A DNA stretch of 64,000 nucleotides from Allium sativum (GCA_030737875.1 CM060915.1:364433863-364497862); one strand, 5' to 3'. Numbered from the stretch's first letter, positions 49,850-61,875 are shown. Numbers and translations are program-made. Notes: generated by a model not told the origin, from the sequence alone.

Positions 49850-50367
49850 TTCGTCAATTTCCTTTTAAAACGTATTTTATAAATCGTTTTAAATTCGTTT
49901 TCAAAACGATTTCAACTTCCTATTCAATTTCAAATCAAAATTGAATATTCCATATCATCGATATACAAATGATAATATTTTCAAAACGTTATATTTTTAA
50001 ATCACTTCCTTTTCTATATTCATTATAAAAACGTATATAATCGATATAAATATCGTCCACATCAAAATGGCGCATATCTAATCAACACGGCTTTATATAT
50101 TTCAGTAATTTCGTTATTCTATTCAACAAATGAATATTTTCTTCAACACATGAATATATATTTTATTCAACACATGAATATTTATTTTATTCAATACATG
50201 AATTTTCTTTTATTCAACACATGAATATATATTTTATTCAACACATGAGTTTTTTTTTATTCAACACATGAATATTCTTTTTTTTCCAACTTGGAATAAG
50301 GCCCAATCAATTACCATATAATGTTAATTATATGGATTCTCTACAACACATGTATATAATAGCAACG
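46681..50367 (-). repeat. E4 5' LTR, second fragment
   Basis: It continues the LTR interrupted at 35735 and matches 28522-32166 with few changes. It includes a long (TA)n tract at 49800-49842. It ends at 50367, where E6 begins. Confidence 0.88.
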
Positions 50368-51645
50368 TGTAAAGACCCGCAACTTCCCCGTAAAGGAAAG
50401 CGTCGGATAGTTCGAGAACAAACCACAACAGAACGCATACAGAAGAACATTTCATTGTATATAACAACAGTACATCAGATTACAAGAATATACAGAGTAT
50501 AAATGAATATTACACAGAAATATCAGAGATTTAAATTACATTTAAATACATCGCAGCGGAAAATAATGAAATACACAACTAGAAGAGATATACGGATACA
50601 AAGCTTTCCGGATATCATTCCAGCTGTAAACCAGGATCCTGTGAATATAAATCTGCAAAACCGAAACTACTAGCTGCCCGTGTCAAAATAAGGGCACCCA
50701 GAGTTTAGGTTAAAACAATAAACTCCAGGTCAGTCATGTGACTGGTGTGAGAACTAAAACAGTTATTAATCTTTATTTTTAAAGCTAGGTAAACCAAGGG
50801 ACCACGCCGTATAACACGGAACGGGTTTCCTCCCAAGAATACCAGTGCATAAAACAAACAGCGCAATGCTAAATAAAGAAAAATGAAGCTGTTATAAGAC
50901 CCAGGTCCTATCACACAATGCAAACGCAAGCCGGGGGATAGGGTTTTCCCTTATAACAGCCAAAGAATGCTTGATACGTTTAAAACAAATCATTTGATAC
51001 TATTATAAGTGCATAGTGTATAAAACAACTTCAAATCATAAGTATCAATCATAGGCGGCATGGGTACCATATATCATGTCGCCATATATAGGATTACAAC
51101 TAAAACCGCAAATGTCACGTATTTGGAAATTGGATTTCCATCTATGAACCGAGGCAAAAGATAGTCCTCAACCGATTCGAGACAATCTAGCCCATGTCTC
51201 AGGCAAGTACTCTGTCAAGCCTTGGAGCGACAGGGCCGGTCCACCGATGTGGATTAAACTTAAACCCTGAACACTACGTTTCCCCACCCTATGGGGTGTA
51301 AGTCTGGTCCGTCTGCCGACCAGAATGCATCGGCCGAAACCGATATAACCGAGGCGCCTCGCAACAGCAACAACCACATAAGTCAAACTCGTCAGGGCGT
51401 GTAAAACCACTGACGCCACTTCTAACTAGAAAGAAACGCATGCCCTCCCTGAGGTCCGTCTCCCGTTTTTGATTCATACCGGGTGTGAAACTCGCGAATC
51501 AAACGTTACACGAAGCTACGCCACAAAGGCCGTGCTTCGATCATCAATCACAAGACTTTGCTTTTCAACAGAAGCCTCGATCAATTGCCACTTAGGCATG
51601 CCACACAGGCAATTCACTCCATGCGTTTGATATCCATCAATATAT

Positions 51646-51740
51646 AACCCCTGAGCTTGTACGTCTCAGAGAAGGGCGTTAAGCAAGAGAATAAATTCTC
51701 CGCCGCCAAACAGATATATATTTAATAGAAATCAATCACA
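51646..51740. repeat. LTR module flanked by ATCAAT
   Basis: This module, with a 'gagaataaattctc' palindrome, is bounded by ATCAAT and absent from E4 at 29524. A counterpart is in E1. Confidence 0.65.
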
Positions 51741-52551
51741 CAGACTAAATTCCAATGTCAGACACACAGTCCACTTACAAGTCCGTTCTGGGTCTGAACG
51801 AAACCGGAGGCACCTAGTACCCCGCATATCCATCGATCTCCAAGTACGTCTGGACGATCACTAACTGTTTCCATCTTCTTGGGTGTACAGCCCAATCAAG
51901 ATCATCAGTAATTACCCAAACGACGTGAAGACCTCCGGTCTTCGACTATCGTCTTCATCTTCGACTTATCGTCGTATCAGTTATTCAGAATGGGATAAAC
52001 CCGGTCTTTCCGAATAACTCGCGTATATATTATAAAAGTGTTACACAAACACAACATACGCCTCATTCCAATTCATTAGTCACTAACCGTAAATTAATCA
52101 AGAGAATAATTTCCCAAATATTAACCCCGAAGGCCGAAACCAACATCAGATCAATATCCAGAAAACCATTCTGCTTAGCTAACCGACAGTTAGTTTCTAA
52201 ATTTCACATTCATAGGGAAAGGTTCCCATTAATTTTATCAAAGATAAATTCTTGAATTTATTCTTTAATCTACTTTTGAATTTCAATTCAAACTAGCCGG
52301 GATTAGCGAACCTTACCGAAGTAATCATTTGTTTTAATTTCCCAATCCCAACCTATTCATCCCATGAAGTAAAACTGGTAATACTTCATATCTAACACCA
52401 CAGTGTTATCGGTAAATTCAATTACCATTTCACGTTCAAATCTAATTAAAGATTTAACTATCGCCTGGAGCAAAACTGGTGATACTCCATTTCGATTATT
52501 TCAATCTAATTAAAGATTCATTAAAACTCCACTTAGTTTTAATCTTTGACT

Positions 52552-52598
52552 GGGTTAAAGAATCAGTGTCATTTAAAAACACGGTTCACGATAAACCC
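52552..52598. promoter_or_regulatory. GGGTTAAAGAAC-type hairpin 1 (E6)
   Basis: GGGTT/AACCC pair and the inner GTGT pairs with ACAC; the GAAC arm is GAAT here. Confidence 0.5.
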
Positions 52599-52620
52599 AA
52601 AATCACATTCATTAATCATC

Positions 52621-52666
52621 GGGTTAAAGAACGAGTGTTATTTAAAACACTGTCCACGATAAACCC
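52621..52666. promoter_or_regulatory. GGGTTAAAGAAC-type hairpin 2 (E6)
   Basis: GGGTT/AACCC pair, and the inner AGTGTT pairs with AACACT, a 6-bp stem. Confidence 0.6.
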
Positions 52667-52757
52667 AAAAATCAATATCAATTCAATTCCAATTAAACAT
52701 TATTTAATTGGTACACTTCATTAAATCTAAATAAAAAGATTTAATCTTTTCTCAACT

Positions 52758-52802
52758 GGGTTCAAGAACAGTGTTAGTGAAGACACCATTCACGACAAAC
52801 CC
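52758..52802. promoter_or_regulatory. GGGTTAAAGAAC-type hairpin 3 (E6)
   Basis: GGGTT/AACCC and the inner GTGT/ACAC pair; GAAC faces ATTC. Confidence 0.55.
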
Positions 52803-53689
52803 AAATCACATTCGATATTCAATACAAGGCTCTGAATAGAAAATATATCGGCCTATATTCAATATCAAATTCTACGATTAACAAATGTCGTATTGGAAAT
52901 AACGATATAAATATATATCTTTCAAATTTCCATAACAACACCTGTATAATCACGAATTCCAACATCGAAATATTCCGAAGACAATTTCGATTCAAATCCA
53001 CTCCAATGCAATCATTGGAAATTTTGGTTATTTTCAAAACCCTTTTCGAATTCAATTTATTTATTTAAAAATAAATAGAATTATAATTCTAGTTCAAAAC
53101 TAGTTCATTTCGATAAAAATCTATTTTTATCTTTTCAAATATGGAGTTTTTCATCCCAATTCTTTCTAAATCATTTCTTATGATTTTACACAAATTATTA
53201 CTATTTTTAATAATTTTATCAAGGCCCGTACAGTCGATTTCCATCAATGGCCATCGAACTGCACTTACAGCGACCTTTTTCAAATTTGATTTGGACATAA
53301 TTCCAAATCCAACCGTTAGATTTCAAATTTCTAATATTCGTTAGAAAGCTCTTTTCGATACGAACCCAACGGTTCCGGTTTTAGGAGAATCCGACGGTCG
53401 GATCTCCCGTAATGTCCGTTTGAAATCAATGGTCGAAATTCACGAACTACCGCGGCGCGGCGCGTTCTATTCAGGCCATTATATTATATATATAATATAT
53501 ATAATATATATTTCGTCGATTTCTATTTAAAACGAATTATATAAATAGTTTTAAAATTCGTTTCAAAATCTATTTCAACTTCCATTTCAATTCAAGGCAA
53601 AATTGAATTCTTCTTTATAAATTCGTTTTAAAATTCATTTCTATTCAATTCAAATTTCAATTCAATTTGAATTCATATTCAATTCAATT

Positions 53690-54010
53690 CATTTCGAAAT
53701 CGTTTTCAATTCAATTCATTTCGAAATCGTTTTCAATTCATTTCATTTCGAAAACGTCTTCAATTCAATTCATTTCGAAATCGTTTTCAATTTATTTTGA
53801 ATTCGTTTTCAATTCAATTCATTTCGAAATCGTTTTCAATTCAATTCATTTCGAAATCGTTTTCAATTCAATTCATTTCGAAATCGTTTTCAATTCATTT
53901 TGAATTCGTTTTCAATTCAATTCATTTCGAAATCGTTTTCAATTCATTTCATTTCGAAATCGTTTTCAATTCAATTCATTTCGAAATCGTTTTCAATTCA
54001 ATTCATTTCG
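53690..54010. repeat. 27-bp minisatellite (E6 left LTR)
   Basis: The unit is built on 'attcatttcgaaatcg' and 'ttttcaattca', with about a dozen copies. It creates repetitive open frames (NSIHFEIVF-type) that are by-products of a unit length divisible by three. Confidence 0.92.
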
Positions 54011-55204
54011 AAAAATTCGATTTCGAGATTACTTTTCAATATTCATTTTAAAATGAATAAAATCGATATAAATATCGTTCGCGTCAAAATGGCGTCAATC
54101 TAATCAACACGGCTTCATAAATTTCTATTTTCAAATATTCTATTTCAAATATTTCTTTTTCAAAATAGTTGTTATTATCAAAATATTTCGTTCAACACAT
54201 GACCAATCTCAATGAATGAGTACTGTCAACACATGAACTTTTATTTTATAATATTTTTTATTTCTCAAATTGGAATGAGGCCCAATCAATTACCATATAA
54301 AGTTAATTATATGGATTTTCATACAACACATGTATATAATGACATTGAAAATAATCAACCATCAACCAAAGTGCACTACACTGTATAAGCACCAAATATA
54401 GATATTCAACGCTTATAACAGCCTGTCAATCAATCGATCGACATATTTAATCAATCAGGATGAGTGAACTTCAAATTTCATCCCAACACCCGTGTGGGGT
54501 TTCAAACAATCAACCGCATATTTTATTTGTGCAGTTGGGCGATGTGTGAAATTTATCGACCCAATCAATATCAGTCAAATCAGTGTATATACAAACAAAT
54601 CGGCCGATTTGTTTATAACTACTCATTTATTCACATTCACGTTAAAAATTATATTTTTAACGATAATACATTTTATTTCAACCTATGAATTTCTATTCAA
54701 TTCATTTACTCAATAAAATGATATTTTTATTTTCTAACATATTTTAGAAAATTTCGGCGGCATAACGGCATGATACTAGAAACGGGACAAGGCCTAGCCT
54801 TATCCCCGGACTAGTGAAGGCCCACGCCATTCACACATCAATCAAATCAATTTCATTATGCAAACCACAAAATTTGGAGTAAGAGTCTAACCTAGCCTTA
54901 CTCCTTCGCCTTATAACGGCGCACGTCTAATCCTAACCAATTTATCGATTCGATTTTTCACACCACAAACCACATTCAAACCAATATCGCAATCAATCAC
55001 CAAACAGTCAAACAAACAAGTCCATGGTCTGTGGACGGTTGTGTCGGGTGCTACTAAGCACCGTCTGCATCCTAGTATAAATATATAACTAGAAAAGAAA
55101 TAGAAAGGTGAGAAATTCTCACCGATAGCTATCCTAGCTCCACGGCTCTTCATTTGCAGAAGTCTTCGTCGTTTCGCCTTTTTGTCACCTTCGTTGCCCA
55201 AGGC

Positions 55205-55575
55205 CAATATATATATAAAAATTGAATTTTTATTTCAAAGTTCCATATATAAAAATCGAATTTTTACTTCAAAGTTCAATATATAAAAATCGAATTTTTA
55301 CTTCAAAGTTCAATATATAAAAATCGAATTTTTACTTCAAAGTTCCATATATAAAAATCGAATTTTTACTTCAAAGTTCAATATATAAAAATCGAATTTT
55401 TACTTCAAAGTTCAATATATAAAAATCGAATTTTTATTTCAAAGTTCAATATATAAAAATCGAATTTTTACTTCAAAGTTCAATATATAAAAATCGAATT
55501 TTTACTTCGCTATTCAATATATAAAAATCGAATTTTTAGTTCGCTATTCAATATATAAAAATCGACTTTTTCTAT
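55205..55575. repeat. 33-bp minisatellite (E6 left LTR)
   Basis: About eleven units containing 'aaaaatcgaatttttact' and 'tcaaagttcaatatat'. Inverted parts within the unit (aaaaatcga/gaattttta) can pair. Confidence 0.92.
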
Positions 55576-55739
55576 CGCTATGTCAAATAGATAAAAATTA
55601 TATTTTTAATATTCCTATATAGTAAAGACTATATTTTTAATTCTTTAAAAATATAAAAACTATATTTTTATCACTTTAAAAATATAAAAACTATATTTTT
55701 ATCACTTTACAAATATAAAAACTATATTTTTATCACTTT

Positions 55740-55860
55740 ACAAAATAAAGTAAAAATCAGTTTTAACAATAAAGTAAAAATCAGTTTTAACAATAAAGTA
55801 AAAATCAGTTTTAACAATAAAGTAAAAATCAGTTTTAAAAATAAGGTCAAAATCAGTTTT
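55740..55860. repeat. 24-bp minisatellite (E6 left LTR)
   Basis: Four to five units of 'aataaagtaaaaatcagt' plus 'tttaac'. Confidence 0.9.
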
Positions 55861-55905
55861 TAATAAAAATAAAATTCAGATAAATAAAATAATAAAATAA
55901 AAAAA

Positions 55906-55910
55906 CTTAC
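55906..55910 (-). promoter_or_regulatory. Candidate splice donor in E6 LTR
   Basis: The minus strand reads AATACT|GTAAGTTTTT, a strong donor match at the border between the GC-rich block and an AT-rich stretch. The other LTR has it at 63747-63751, and E4 at 33178-33182. Confidence 0.45.
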
Positions 55911-56165
55911 AGTATTCGGTGGGGGGGGCGCGCTCGAGTTCAGGAGGGGCCAAAGGAGGTGCGGCGGTTTACTGTGGACGAGGGGTTGGGGGCGGATGAG
56001 GGTTCGAGGGGTATGGGTTTCTGGTCCGCGGGTTGGGGTTTCGAGGGGTTCGAGGCGGAAAAAGGGGGCGACGAGGCGTTTGGGGGGGGGTCTACCGGAG
56101 ATCGACGGCGACGGAGTCCTCCAGGGGTGGCGGCGGATGAAGTCGACAGGGGCTGACGGGTTTTT
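55911..56165 (-). other. GC-rich exon-like leader block (E6 left LTR)
   Basis: A GC-rich block (a run of 8 G, then many gcg/ggcg steps) in an otherwise AT-rich LTR. It lies downstream of a TATA-like site on the sense strand and ends at a donor-like GTAAGT. Its sense reading is rich in proline, serine and arginine but has no supported ATG. Confidence 0.5.
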
Positions 56166-56225
56166 AAATTTTTTTTTTTTTATTTCGATTACTTTTCTGA
56201 TATGAGAGAGAGAAGAGGGGTGAGA

Positions 56226-56233
56226 TTTATATA
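56226..56233 (-). promoter_or_regulatory. TATA-like box in E6 LTR
   Basis: The minus strand reads TATATAAA, then a CT-rich stretch (ctcttctctctctc) typical of plant core promoters. It predicts a start near 56195 and a U3 of about 0.95 kb. The active 5' LTR copy would be just outside the window. Confidence 0.55.
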
Positions 56234-57145
56234 GTTATATATATTATTTTATTATTTTTAATTTAATTTTATCTTCAAAAAGTTACTTTAAAAATTCGAA
56301 CTCCTTTTTGAGCCCACCGACTGTCGTCCCTAGGGTAATACCCCCATTCCGAACGCAATGGGATATGTATCGTAGGCTGATTTGACCGTTTGAATCAGTT
56401 TCCGTTGAATTTACATTTAAATCATTTTATTGAATATTAAACGTACATTTCAAATTACCGGGGTCACATACAAACTAGAAAAATTCTAGAAAAATATTTT
56501 CTAGCTTCGTATTGACGATATGGTCCTAACAAAACTAGTTTCGTCGAATCCTGAGACTGTTAGAAAAATGGCCAATTTCCAGTCGATTAAAATCAACTGA
56601 AATGGTCAAAACACGTTTTCCTTTGCCACGCGCACATATTGATTCGAAAAATTATGAAATTTGAAACCTAGCAATAACTTGACCCTGCGGATCTTACAAA
56701 AGTGGTTTCATCGAAATCCAAGGTCGTTTGCAAAATGTCCATTTTTAAGGGCCTGAATTCCATAGCGACTATTCAGAATTTTCAACTGGACATATCTTTT
56801 GACTCCCGCTACGAACTTTTAATTTTTCGGATTCGCTGGAAAGATATTCACTATTAGATTCCATTATTTTTGGTTTCACAAAAATCCGGATTGTTTTGCA
56901 CCCGGTACATTCATTTGAAGTTTGAAATCGAATTATCGAACTACCGCGCCATTTTCAATTCGATTTATAATTATATATAAATATTTATATTCTAACGACG
57001 ACGTATATAATATATACGTTCGATTTATATTCAAATTAAATTTCTCGTCGATATTATTTAAAATAATCTATTTTAAATATTCAAAATTCGCTAAAATCGC
57101 CAAAATAAAATTTTCAAACTGGCTCGCATTTTACGGGTTGTTACA

Positions 57146-57158
57146 ATCTCCCCCACTT
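57146..57158 (-). other. E6 polypurine tract
   Basis: The minus strand reads AAGTGGGGGAGAT directly before TGTAACAACCC. Confidence 0.85.
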
Positions 57159-57162
57159 AAAA

Positions 57163-57180
57163 CTTTTCGTCCCCGAAAAG
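57163..57180 (-). promoter_or_regulatory. Hairpin beside E6 polypurine tract
   Basis: CTTTTCG-TCCC-CGAAAAG, a perfect 7-bp stem with a GGGA loop on the sense strand. Confidence 0.65.
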
Positions 57181-58160
57181 GAACAAAGTCGAAAGTGGTT
57201 TGATTATTCAGCTCTACGTTCGATCTGGCTTTCATTCTCCAACCTTTCAGTTTCTGAGAATTTTCAAAATCTCAAAAATTTGGCTAACACCCTAAATTTT
57301 TGAAAAATTTCGCCATAACCTCCCCTGCAATGGGAGCATCGGGGAATTTCAAATAGCTTCCCCGGTCCTTCAGATCTCAAAAAGAAAAAGAAAAAGCCAA
57401 GCGGCTAGCCAATAGGCTCACAAAATCATCATCACCCAAACAAAACAGGAAATTATGTAGTAAACATGTACCTATTTGTCGGGCAATCAAATTTTATTCT
57501 CTGGCTCTAGCCTCCTTGCTATGACCTGTTCAATGATATATATGTATATGCAATCAAATGCGACCAAATTTCAATACAAGTCAATATTTGGTTCAATTAG
57601 GCAAAATGGTTCAAAATTGTCAAACAAATAAACAAACAACACAAACATCAATCAATTAGTGAATTAGAGTTTCAAATTCATAATTTTGATACATAGTCAA
57701 AAATCAGGTTTTTGATGCCAAATCACAACAATAGGCCCTATCTAATTTTGGTTCTCACACCAGTCAATAGGAAATATATAGAAAATCACACCTTCGCCAC
57801 TCGAATATAAACACTGATGATGAGGCCTCATCATCTGAATCATCTCCGGGCGACTAGAGTGTGATTCTATATCTATCCAGTATATTAAAATTTCAAATAC
57901 ACGCGGATCAGACGTATACGCAAAATCTATATATACTGGATTGTCCACATCAATATAAATAGATAATCAAATACGAATAATTGATTTAATTTTCAAAACA
58001 AAATTTGTTTTCACTTTAAAAATATACTCTTCACACTCGTTCTAGGATACTACTGATCCTATCTCTAACGAGTCATTCTAATTGGATTTTACTAACCCAA
58101 TATCTGATGAATTCTTTCATATGGTTCTAATGTGCCTTGTTCTCTGCTTTGTAAACCAAA
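57181..58160 (-). other. E6 internal region, non-coding
   Basis: Similar to 34456-35460 of E4 with many changes. No gag, pol or other conserved frame; the 68-codon and 75-codon frames near 57742-58309 are not shared with E4. Confidence 0.8.
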
Positions 58161-58172
58161 GCTCTGATACCA
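58161..58172 (-). other. E6 primer-binding site
   Basis: An exact gctctgatacca, two bases from the LTR at 58175, on the minus strand complementary to initiator Met tRNA. Confidence 0.93.
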
Positions 58173-61100
58173 ACTGTAAAGACCCGCAACTTCCCCGTAA
58201 AGGAAAGCGTCGGATAGTTCGAGAACAAACCACAACAGAACGCATACAGAAGAACATTTCATTGTATATAACAACAGTACATCAGATTACAAGAATATAC
58301 AGAGTATAAATGAATATTACACAGAAATATCAGAGATTTAAATTACATTTAAATACATCGCAGCGGAAAATAATGAAATACACAACTAGAAGAGATATAC
58401 GGATACAAAGCTTTCCGGATATCATTCCAGCTGTAAACCAGGATCCTGTGAATATAAATCTGCAAAACCGAAACTACTAGCTGCCCATGTCAAAATAAGG
58501 GCACCCAGAGTTTAGGTTAAAACAATAAACTCCAGGTCAGTCATGTGACTGGTGTGAGAACTAAAACAGTTATTAATCTTTATTTTTAAAGCTAGGTAAA
58601 CCAAGGGACCACGCCGTATAACACGGAACGGGTTTCCTCCCAAGAATACCAGTGCATAAAACAAACAGCGCAATGCTAAATAAAGAAAAATGAAGCTGTT
58701 ATAAGACCCAGGTCCTATCACACAATGCAAACGCAAGCCGGGGGATAGGGTTTTCCCTTATAACAGCCAAAGAATGCTTGATACGTTTAAAACAAATCAT
58801 TTGATACTATTATAAGTGCATAGTGTATAAAACAACTTCAAATCATAAGTATCAATCATAGGCGGCATGGGTACCATATATCATGTCGCCATATATAGGA
58901 TTACAACTAAAACCGCAAATGTCACGTATTTGGAAATTGGATTTCCATCTATGAACCGAGGCAAAAGATAGTCCTCAACCGATTCGAGACAATCTAGCCC
59001 ATGTCTCAGGCAAGTACTCTGTCAAGCCTTGGAGCGACAGGGCCGGTCCACCGATGTGGATTAAACTTAAACCCTGAACACTACGTTTCCCCACCCAATG
59101 GGGTGTAAGTCTGGTCCGTCTGCCGACCAGAATGCATCGGCCGAAACCGATATAACCGAGGCGCCTCGCAACAGCAACAACCACATAAGTCAAACTCGTC
59201 AGGGCGTGTAAAACCACTGACGCCACTTCTAACTAGAAAGAAACGCATGCCCTCCCTGAGGTCCGTCTCCCGTTTTTGATTCATACCGGGTGTGAAACTC
59301 GCGAATCAAACGTTACACGAAGCTACGCCACAAAGGCCGTGCTTCGATCATCAATCACAAGACTTTGCTTTTCAACAGAAGCCTCGATCAATTGCCACTT
59401 AGGCATGCCACACAGGCAATTCACTCCATGCGTTTGATATCCATCAATATATAACCCCTGAGCTTGTACGTCTCAGAGAAGGGCGTTAAGCAAGAGAATA
59501 AATTCTCCGCCGCCAAACAGATATATATTTAATAGAAATCAATCACACAGACTAAATTCCAATGTCAGACACACAGTCCACTTACAAGTCCGTTCTGGGT
59601 CTGAACGAAACCGGAGGCACCTAGTACCCCGCATATCCATCGATCTCCAAGTACGTCTGGACGATCACTAACTGTTTCCATCTTCTTGGGTGTACAGCCC
59701 AATCAAGATCATCAGTAATTACCCAAACGACGTGAAGACCTCCGGTCTTCGACCATCGTCTTCATCTTCGACTTATCGTCGTATCAGTTATTCAGAATGG
59801 GATAAACCCGGTCTTTCCGAATAACTCGCGTATATATTATAAAAGTGTTACACAAACACAACATACGCCTCATTCCAATTCATTAGTCACTAACCGTAAA
59901 TTAATCAAGAGAATAATTTCCCAAATATTAACCCCGAAGGCCGAAACCAACATCAGATCAATATCCAGAAAACCATTCTGCTTAGCTAACCGACAGTTAG
60001 TTTCTAAATTTCACATTCATAGGGAAAGGTTCCCATTAATTTTATCAAAGATAAATTCTTGAATTTATTCTTTAATCTACTTTTGAATTTCAATTCAAAC
60101 TAGCCGGGATTAGCGAACCTTACCGAAGTAATCATTTGTTTTAATTTCCCAATCCCAACCTATTCATCCCATGAAGTAAAACTGGTAATACTTCATATCT
60201 AACACCACAGTGTTATCGGTAAATTCAATTACCATTTCACGTTCAAATCTAATTAAAGATTTAACTATCGCCTGGAGCAAAACTGGTGATACTCCATTTC
60301 GATTATTTCAATCTAATTAAAGATTCATTAAAACTCCACTTAGTTTTAATCTTTGACTGGGTTAAAGAATCAGTGTCATTTAAAAACACGGTTCACGATA
60401 AACCCAAAATCACATTCATTAATCATCGGGTTAAAGAACGAGTGTTATTTAAAACACTGTCCACGATAAACCCAAAAATCAATATCAATTCAATTCCAAT
60501 TAAACATTATTTAATTGGTACACTTCATTAAATCTAAATAAAAAGATTTAATCTTTTCTCAACTGGGTTCAAGAACAGTGTTAGTGAAGACACCATTCAC
60601 GACAAACCCAAATCACATTCGATATTCAATACAAGGCTCTGAATAGAAAATATATCGGCCTATATTCAATATCAAATTCTACGATTAACAAATGTCGTAT
60701 TGGAAATAACGATATAAATATATATCTTTCAAATTTCCATAACAACACCTGTATAATCACGAATTCCAACATCGAAATATTCCGAAGACAATTTCGATTC
60801 AAATCCACTCCAATGCAATCATTGGAAATTTTGGTTATTTTCAAAACCCTTTTCGAATTCAATTTATTTATTTAAAAATAAATAGAATTATAATTCTAGT
60901 TCAAAACTAGTTCATTTCGATAAAAATCTATTTTTATCTTTTCAAATATGGAGTTTTTCATCCCAATTCTTTCTAAATCATTTCTTATGATTTTACACAA
61001 ATTATTACTATTTTTAGTAATTTTATCAAGGCCCGTACAGTCGATTTCCATCAATGGCCATCGAACTGCACTTACAGCGACCTTTTTCAAATTTGATTTG

Positions 61101-61496
61101 GACATAATTCCAAATCCAACCGTTAGATTTCAAATTTCTAATATTCGTTAGAAAGCTCTTTTCGATACGAACCCAACGGTTCCGGTTTTAGGAGAATCCG
61201 ACGGTCGGATCTCCCGTAATGTCCGTTTGAAATCAATGGTCGAAATTCACGAACTACCGCGGCGCGGCGCGTTCTATTCAGGCCATTATATTATATATAT
61301 AATATATATAATATATATTTCGTCGATTTCTATTTAAAACGAATTATATAAATAGTTTTAAAATTCGTTTCAAAATCTATTTCAACTTCCATTTCAATTC
61401 AAGGCAAAATTGAATTCTTCTTTATAAATTCGTTTTAAAATTCATTTCTATTCAATTCAAATTTCAATTCAATTTGAATTCATATTCAATTCAATT

Positions 61497-61875
61497 CATT
61501 TCGAAATCGTTTTCAATTCAATTCATTTCGAAATCGTTTTCAATTCATTTCATTTCGAAAACGTCTTCAATTCAATTCATTTCGAAATCGTTTTCAATTT
61601 ATTTTGAATTCGTTTTCAATTCAATTCATTTCGAAATCGTTTTCAATTCAATTCAATTCGAAATCGTTTTCAATTCAATTCATTTCGAAATCGTTTTCAA
61701 TTCATTTTGAATTCGTTTTCAATTCAATTCATTTCGAAATCGTTTTCAATTCATTTCATTTCGAAATCGTTTTCAATTCAATTCATTTCGAAATCGTTTT
61801 CAATTCAATTCATTTCGAAATCGTTTTCAATTCAATTCATTTCGAAATCGTTTTCAATTCAATTCATTTCGAAAA
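61497..61875. repeat. 27-bp minisatellite (E6 right LTR)
   Basis: The same array as 53690-54010 with two additional units. Confidence 0.92.

Larger units (their letters stand above)
28267..50367 (-). mobile_element. E4: giant-LTR element, old, split by E5 and E6
   Basis: The left LTR is 28267-34420, the internal region 34421-35474, and the second LTR starts at 35475. That LTR is cut by E5 after 35735, resumes at 46681 (gttcc shared), and is cut again at 50368 by E6; the rest lies beyond the window. The primer site at 35461-35472 and the polypurine tract at 34421-34433 fix minus orientation. LTR ends on the plus strand are TATAACGACTCG and GGTTATTACA, so the usual 3' CA has mutated to TA on the sense strand. 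No coding capacity is visible. Confidence 0.88.
50368..57145 (-). repeat. E6 3' LTR (left), 6778 bp
   Basis: Plus-strand ends are TGTAAAGACCCGC and GGGTTGTTACA. It contains hairpins (51927-52020, 52552-52802), a 27-bp array (53690-54010), a 33-bp array (55205-55575), a 24-bp array (55740-55860), the GC-rich block (55911-56165), a TATA-like site (56226-56233) and the U3 motif (56350-56361). Short open frames occur twice because the LTR does. Confidence 0.92.

Noticed and set aside
53667..54103. Repetitive open frames (NSIHFEIVF-type) on the plus strand, also at 61474-61964
   Set aside because: They arise from a 27-bp minisatellite with a unit length divisible by three, open in several frames at once, antisense to the element. 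No independent start signals or domains.
54911..55207. A 98-codon minus-strand frame in E6 (also 62772-63068), rich in Lys and Arg at its start
   Set aside because: Present twice only because the LTR is present twice; E4 does not keep the frame. Possibly part of the leader, not a supported gene.
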